Positions 10,933 to 16,205 of a DNA stretch of 16,205 nt are shown here, one piece after another. Both the position numbers and the translations under genes were made by a program. Every line of letters begins with the position of its first letter. Positions within the stretch are counted from its first letter, which is position 1. The stretch is from Cylindrodendrum hubeiense (taxonomy: Eukaryota; Ascomycota; Sordariomycetes; Hypocreales; Nectriaceae): assembly GCA_014621425.1 (NCBI GenBank), contig JAANBB010000676.1, positions 1 through 16,205 on the forward strand, read 5' to 3'. Below the pieces are notes generated by a model. It made no database searches, was not told the origin of the DNA, and was given only the letters and a program-made list of their open reading frames with translations.

Positions 10933-11730
10933 GTGGCGGGCTAAACCCGGTCTAGCACGTCCCTGGGAGCAGCTTGTTGAGAAGCCGCCTGCGAGACAAC
11001 AAGACCGCCTCCGGCCTCCCAACTACCGGAGCACATGCGATGCCGTACTCGTACCGGAGGTCAGGGCAGCAGTTAGATACTGCGTACCTCTACCGACCCA
11101 TCTCCCACGGGTACGTAGCATGGAGAACGCGCGCATGTAGAACGCACTCATGTCGCATCCTACCCACACTAGATTCCGGCAGGCCGAACCAGAAAATTTG
11201 CACACTTTTTTTTCCTTCCGCTGCGGTGGAGGAGTCTCTGTTGCAGGGTGGGGGAGCAAACTCTTGCGTGGACATGGTGGACATGGATGAGTTTGAGAAA
11301 CTTTTCAGCTGCCCGTGGGCTTTCTCATCCATCGTCCTAGCCTTGTGCCCACGGCTCACTAGAGCTGCGTGTAGTTCCCAATTCATCATATCCGGGTCCC
11401 GGAACGGCATCTGGCGTCTGCCCGTCTGTCCAGGCTGAGGTAGACCAGGTACGGCGCGCGGTAGTTGGCCCCGACGCGAACCAACATGACCTCCTCTCGC
11501 TCTGCTCCCGTACGCCACTCGGCATTCCGTGAGCCCATCACATCCATCCGTTTGCCCAGGACCCAAGACCCAAAGTGCCGGGAGTAGTCGGTTATCCATC
11601 CCGAGCTAGGTGCAGATCGGATGAGGCATTATCAATCAACTGGCATTATCAATCTCTCGCACCCTGCAGATAGTCTGGGGCTACCCAACGCCCGAGCCCA
11701 CCTCGGAATGACGCCAGTGCAAGAGACCCA

Positions 11731-11780
11731 TGGCCACGACAGGTCACGACAGGTCACGACGGGCCTCGACGGGGTCACGA
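11731..11780. repeat. 10-bp-period minisatellite, about 5 units
   Basis: The units TGGCCACGAC, AGGTCACGAC (twice, exact), GGGCCTCGAC and a fifth with one extra base (GGGGTCACGAC, ending at 11781) follow head to tail. It is non-coding, about 0.7 kb past the v-SNARE stop. It shares the 10-bp period with the array at 1951-2010. Confidence 0.85.
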
Positions 11781-12467
11781 CGGGCCATGGCGTCTTCTCT
11801 TTCGCGTCTTCGGGAGCCGCGAATACACACAGGTCCCACCTTGGCCACGCTTCCATGGTGGATGTGGGATCTAGCCGCACTTGCGATCGGTTCTTATGCC
11901 CTTTCTGGCCAATGCGTTGTCATGGAAGAGGCATATATATCACTTCGCATCTGTCAGGGTACCCAGCTAGCAGTTGCTTTACATAGTCCAGCCAGATGTA
12001 GGACCCGTGACTGGAAACATTCCAGCCTCAAGTCCAACGTCACACCAATCACCATGGGAAGAGCAGGACTCTAACCGAACTGCTTCGCACCTTGGCACCC
12101 AAAGGCAAACAAACCCCCACTCAACAAAGGCGTCACCGGTCCAAGGGAATCGACAATGAAAGGTATACATCTCAATTAATCGGGGAACGCCTAACCTCAA
12201 TCATACATGTGGCCCGGTCTGCATCTCCGGGATCAACGCCGAGAGTGTATCGTCAGCGCCTCGGCCCCGAGAGCTAAGTGGCCCGCATATCATGACCGGG
12301 CCCTACGTGAACAAATTCCACCGTGCTCAAAAACATATTCCCATTGCAATGATGGCCCGTTGCCCAAAGTTCCCATTTCCCATGGTCGTAGCTTTGCGAT
12401 ATTCGATGTCGTCAAGTCCCAGAGTGATTCATAGGGACCGAGTTACCCAAAAAAACGGCGTGAGAAA

Positions 12468-13319
12468 TCAGCGAGTAGCAACAACTACCGTCGAGGTCAG
12501 TATTTGAACGAAAGTCCTGCTGAGAGCGGATTCAAGCCAAGGTAACATACCAGCTGGGACGATAATGATGACGAGCAGAACGATGATGCCGACAATCAGG
12601 CACATCCGCATCTTCATATCCTTCCACCACATCTGCTTGCGGACTCGGTTGGCTCCGCGACGGAAGCCCTGTGCAGAGACAGCCAAGTTGTCCGTCTTGT
12701 CCTGGAGAGCATCGAGACGTTCGCCACGCTGAGAGACCTTGTTGATGTTATCGCGCATCACACCAACGGTGTCATCGATTTGCTACCAGCATCATGTCAG
12801 CACTTTTCATAAAAATCTCATTACGCCAAGCTGAACGGGAATGCGAGTGGATTGCGACATGTTCGACGAAGCGACGAAAGGGGCGAGGCTGGGCGGAGCT
12901 CCCATGAGATCGCTTGGCACGGGAATGCAAGCTGACAGCGGTGCAGGATTGAGCGCCTCGCGGATTGAGCCGTCGCAAAATGGTCGAGCATCGCAAGTCG
13001 TGGTGGGCTCAGTTGACGTGTCAATTTGCATCGCGTCGCCAAGAGGCAGCTCTCTGTGTCGATGCGAGGATGCCGTCATTTCCATCTGGTCCGCTGACGT
13101 TGGTCGGGTGATGGCCAAGTGGCAATGTATCGGCTTCGTCTGTCGAGTCCGCAATCCACACGCGTCCTCATCGCTCGCGCGGCACCAAAAACATCAACAT
13201 GATCGACTTACAGCCTGTAGCGCCTGTGTCCTGGCGTTGCCGCCGCCCTGCTGTTGCTGCTGGCCGCCCTGTTGGCTGCTGGGGATGTAGGGGTCGTAGG
13301 GGGCTTCCTGCTCAGGCAT
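12468..13319 (-). CDS. snc1: Synaptobrevin/VAMP v-SNARE (Snc1 family)
   Basis: Exons 13212-13319, 12551-12782 and 12468-12484 give 118 aa. Intron 1 is long (429 nt), with donor GTAAGT, branch CTGAC and TAG acceptor; intron 2 (66 nt) has donor GTATGT and branch ACTGAC. The last exon is only 17 nt and encodes the end VVATR. Residues 1-36 form a polar N-terminal extension with a glutamine run. Residues 37-90 form the R-SNARE coiled coil, with Arg55 as the likely zero-layer arginine and MWWKDMKM before the membrane. Residues about 94-112 form one C-terminal transmembrane anchor. The protein would sit on secretory vesicles, pair with plasma-membrane Sso/Sec9-type SNAREs and drive exocytosis at the hyphal tip; endocytic recycling is known for the family. 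The start has A at -3 and no competing upstream Met. The symbol follows the yeast homologue; the Neurospora name is different. Confidence 0.96.
12783..13211 (-). other. Long first intron of the v-SNARE gene
   Basis: At 429 nt it is four to eight times longer than the other introns in the window, with consensus ends and a branch site 17 nt before the acceptor. Frames open inside it on both strands (about 115-149 codons) match nothing I know. I looked for box C/D snoRNA signals and saw no convincing pair. Confidence 0.8.
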
Positions 13320-14228
13320 TTTGGCGGTGGTTTGGGGTGATCGGGGGAGAAAGACGGTCGTCGGGGCAAAAAGCAGTCGATAGATGAACGATGGACGTCG
13401 CGCTGGTTGTGTCGATGTGGTTTGCGGGAAGCAGAGGTTGGCAGAGTGAGTATGGTGGATGAAGGTGGGAAGTTGTAGTGAGACGTTGCGCTGGCCTAGG
13501 CGAAACAAGCAGGTCAAAGGGACGAAGGTGGGCTGGCAGTGAGGCGCTGCACGGGGTGACGAGGCACGGAGGCAGCGGGACGGGGGCCCATGCTGACCAT
13601 TGACTGCTACCTAAAGAGCACTATAAGGGACGGGCTACTGTGCTACTGGAAAGCCTCCTGCTTTTTGGGTTTATTTTTGGCCCGATTGCAGCGCTCGCTA
13701 GCACCTCCGCACCTAAGCTGAGCACGCATCGACAGGTAATTAGGCGTCGATTGATGCGACACGGCCTATGCCTCAGGTGGTGTCGCTGCAACCTCTCCAA
13801 AGCCGCCGTTGAAGGGGTCTGATCGTTCCCGAATGCGAGGCTGGTGACGCTGTTCATGCCTCAGGTAATGCCTCAGTATTATTCGGCGCCTGGAAGGGCT
13901 GGTAGAATGGAATGCGCTGGGGGCTAGCCCGGTTACGTAGCTATTGCTCCCAGCCTCCGCCACCCGCCCTTGCCAGCCCAATTGGACGAGCCAGCGGGTG
14001 GGTGGCTTGGCTCTCTTGGCAAGGTGGCTGGCGAGATGATGCCACGTGACTAGATTTTCCGTCTGTCTCCCGTCTGTCTGCTTCGTCCCGCCAGTCTCTA
14101 CCCACCCACCGCCGTGACTTCAGTCTGCTCCTGTGAACCTGGGCGGTGTGGCTCATACAAATGTGGCGGGTAATGGATGCTTGCCACCTTACATAAGGCT
14201 CAGTCTCGGAGGAATGCCTTTTGATGGG

Positions 14229-14238
14229 TTGGTAGGTA
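14229..14238 (+). repeat. Dispersed 10-mer TTGGTAGGTA, copy 2
   Basis: An exact copy of the 10-mer at 7016-7025, in the gene-free right flank. Confidence 0.6.
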
Positions 14239-14946
14239 TTTGTCCTGTCCACCTACGTAGTACACTCTTAATCTGGAACAGGAACGAGGATATTTCTCCG
14301 TACAAGGGAGACCTAGTGACAGAGGGTGTATCAAATGAGTCGCCGATTCCTTGGTAGAGTTGGTCTGTACCATGAGGGTTTGCGGATTGATGCAGACAGC
14401 CTGCTTGGGCCATTAAGCAGAATCGTCGGGCGTCTCGCACCCCAAATCCAGGTGACAGTCCACTGAGCCAGTCATGCGGTCATTTCCCCTCCCCGCGTCG
14501 GTACTGTGCCGCAGCGGTGCACTCATATGCAGTGACGTACAAGGCCAACGCAAATTCTGCTGTTAAAAGGCAGGTCGCAGGCACTCATCACGGAGTGTTA
14601 TTCGTACTCGTCCTTGGTGCGGACCGGGTTACGAACTGAGCGAAGATGGGGACTGAGGGTGGCGAGAATGATTGGGCAGTAGTGAAGGGGAAAGCACAAT
14701 AAAAAGCGCAATCATGTGCTTTTGCCGCCGACTCTACTTCTCACCACCGTCTTGGGGGACGTGGCGTATGGTTTATGCTTGCGTGACCAGTTGCATCTTG
14801 CAACTCAGGAACGGGCTGCCGTGCCATGTCTCGCGAGAATTTGGTGCAAGGGCAGGGTTTGAGGCAGAGACACGCAGATGCGGCCTGTACCTTGCGTACT
14901 TGTACGAAGTATGGCCCCTGAACAATACGGTCACTGCGATGAGGCT

Positions 14947-14990
14947 ATGGTGGTGGTGATGGTGGTGGTGATGGCGATGGTGATGACGAC
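14947..14990. repeat. GGTGAT-type microsatellite
   Basis: Two exact 12-base units of ATGGTGGTGGTG are followed by decayed 6-base units (ATGGCG, ATGGTG, ATGACG). The opposite strand would read as a histidine run, which I regard as a repeat artefact. Confidence 0.85.
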
Positions 14991-15465
14991 TGCTTGCCGT
15001 TTGTTGGCTAAAAACGCAGTAAAGTTGCCGCCCGTCGCAGTAGAGGCACACTACCGCAAACGGAGCCACAACGTCGGCTACCCGTCTTCGGCGGGGATCC
15101 GGTGACCCAGGCGGACGCTGAGCCGAAACAGGCTAAACCCGGATTCCCCGCTCAGAGGGAGTTAAAAGTTGGCTGGGATGTTTGGGATGTCGCCTCGTTC
15201 CATGAACGATTCGGGAGAGCCTGGGCCGGGGGTCGCTGCTGTCGCTCTGGACCAAGTGCTGACTGTGATTTGACTGTGCTTGCCAGCGTCATTGTGTTCG
15301 CACTCCGCCGATCCTGTTTTCTTTTTCCGAGATTTTTCTCTCTCTCCTTTTCCTGGGAGCCTTGTCTCGTGACGGGGAATGCCAGGATATTTCCCCTTGG
15401 CCAGAGACAAATGTTTAATCCTTTGCAGTTTAATCTGTACAGATGTACCAATGGCAGAGGGTTCC

Positions 15466-15475
15466 TTGGTAGGTA
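15466..15475 (+). repeat. Dispersed 10-mer TTGGTAGGTA, copy 3
   Basis: A third exact copy, in the gene-free right flank about 115 nt after a pyrimidine-rich tract. Confidence 0.6.
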
Positions 15476-16205
15476 CAGAGTAGGACCAGCAAGGTGGATC
15501 AGAGTTTCCACGTTCCACGCGACTCGGCGCCGAAAACAGAAGACAGGCGGCAAGACGGGGTGGGTAGACAAACTGGAAGGAGAATACTACGTACAGATTA
15601 CTCCGTCGAGGTGTCCGTAGACATAATTAGATGCCATCGTCCCTACGTCACAGCCTCATAGCGCGGGTTCAGCTGGGTGACTGAGCTGCAAAGTTGGCAT
15701 GGATGTTTCGGCGGGCACTCAAGTCAGCCCATGTCATCCAGCATTCATCAGCATGCTCCAACAGATGGATACATCTAGACGAGGTCGGGTCCTCGGGCCC
15801 GCCACCTTTCTGTCGTGTGTGCTTCGCATTCGGTGCCCTCGCACGCTCCGTCTCGGCTGCTCCCTTGTCCTGCTGTAGCCTGTCGTGTCTCTTTTGAGGC
15901 GGCGTCTGCCCTGGGACATGGGGGAAGGCCAAGGTTCATTAGCCAGACCCAGTTAGCAGATGCCCACATGCGCCAACAAGCTTATCCCGTTCTGGGGCCT
16001 CTGGGCAGCCCTGTGGCCCGTATCGGCGGCGCAATGTGGACTGGGCTCAGAGGAGCTCGTATTTGTTTTCAATCTCGGGGGGCCAAGGCGGCCAGGGACC
16101 TGGCGGGAATGATGGGAAGATGAAGCTGCTGGCTGTCAAATGAGTACGGGGGACCGAGCCACGATAGGCCTCTGCGTGCTGTAGCGGCGTAGCCGTCGCA
16201 TGCCA

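Larger units (their letters stand above)
13320..16205. other. Gene-free right flank, upstream of the v-SNARE gene
   Basis: About 2.9 kb with no gene I can support. The largest open frames (for example 15102-15620 on the plus strand, which starts at GTG) show no family resemblance and no splice signals. The stretch holds three copies of ATGCCTCAG (13768-13876), an 11-base duplication at 14060-14080, two copies of the dispersed 10-mer, a GGTGAT-type microsatellite, a CACGTG site at 14043-14048 and a pyrimidine tract at about 15317-15351 that resembles a fungal core-promoter element. It could include the promoter of a gene beyond the right edge. Confidence 0.55.

Noticed and set aside
11090..11599. 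169-codon minus-strand open frame between the v-SNARE gene and arg-6
   Set aside because: No recognisable domain; overlaps plus-strand frames of similar length, as expected by chance in GC-rich DNA.
14773..15069. Histidine-rich minus-strand frame
   Set aside because: The His run comes from the microsatellite at 14947-14990; the frame has no other support.
15102..15620. 172-codon plus-strand open frame
   Set aside because: It starts with GTG, has no domain I recognise, and lies in a repeat- and pyrimidine-rich stretch.

Overview
The window reads as nuclear DNA of a filamentous ascomycete. It holds five intron-containing protein genes, all on the minus strand, so transcription runs from high to low coordinates. 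Introns are mostly short (54-98 nt, one of 429 nt) with GT/AG ends and a fungal-type branch site (CTAAC, CTGAC or CTAAT) just before each acceptor. The fused mitochondrial arginine enzyme, the CYP52-type P450 and the synaptobrevin all look like Pezizomycotina proteins. Sordariomycetes, perhaps Hypocreales, is my best guess, but I could not run a database search.

Layout from left to right: 1-2402, no gene I can support, with two short minisatellites; 2403-3470, an RNPS1-like SR protein (RRM between two RS regions, 313 aa, 3 exons); 4068-4546, a small single-pass membrane protein with no recognised family (138 aa predicted, 2 exons); 5134-6933, a CYP52-type cytochrome P450 (528 aa, 4 exons); 7862-10568, the arg-6/ARG5,6 bifunctional N-acetylglutamate kinase / N-acetyl-gamma-glutamyl-phosphate reductase precursor (881 aa, 2 exons); 12468-13319, a v-SNARE of the Snc1/synaptobrevin family (118 aa, 3 exons); 13320-16205, no gene I can support.

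The genes do not form an obvious pathway or secondary-metabolite cluster. They are housekeeping functions (RNA processing, arginine synthesis, exocytosis) plus one fatty-acid/alkane-type P450 and one orphan membrane protein. Arg-6 has the most interpretable control region: a perfect Gcn4/CPC1 site with two near-matches, and a nested inverted repeat about 265-310 bp upstream of its ATG.

I found no CRISPR array, rRNA, tRNA, transposase or clear transposon ends. I saw no convincing new multi-gene system. The observations most worth checking are structural: a palindrome and hairpin cluster between the P450 and the small membrane-protein gene, a hairpin that overlaps the branch site of P450 intron 1, three contiguous E-box palindromes ahead of the RNPS1-like gene, 10-bp-period minisatellites, and an exact 10-mer that recurs three times in non-coding DNA.
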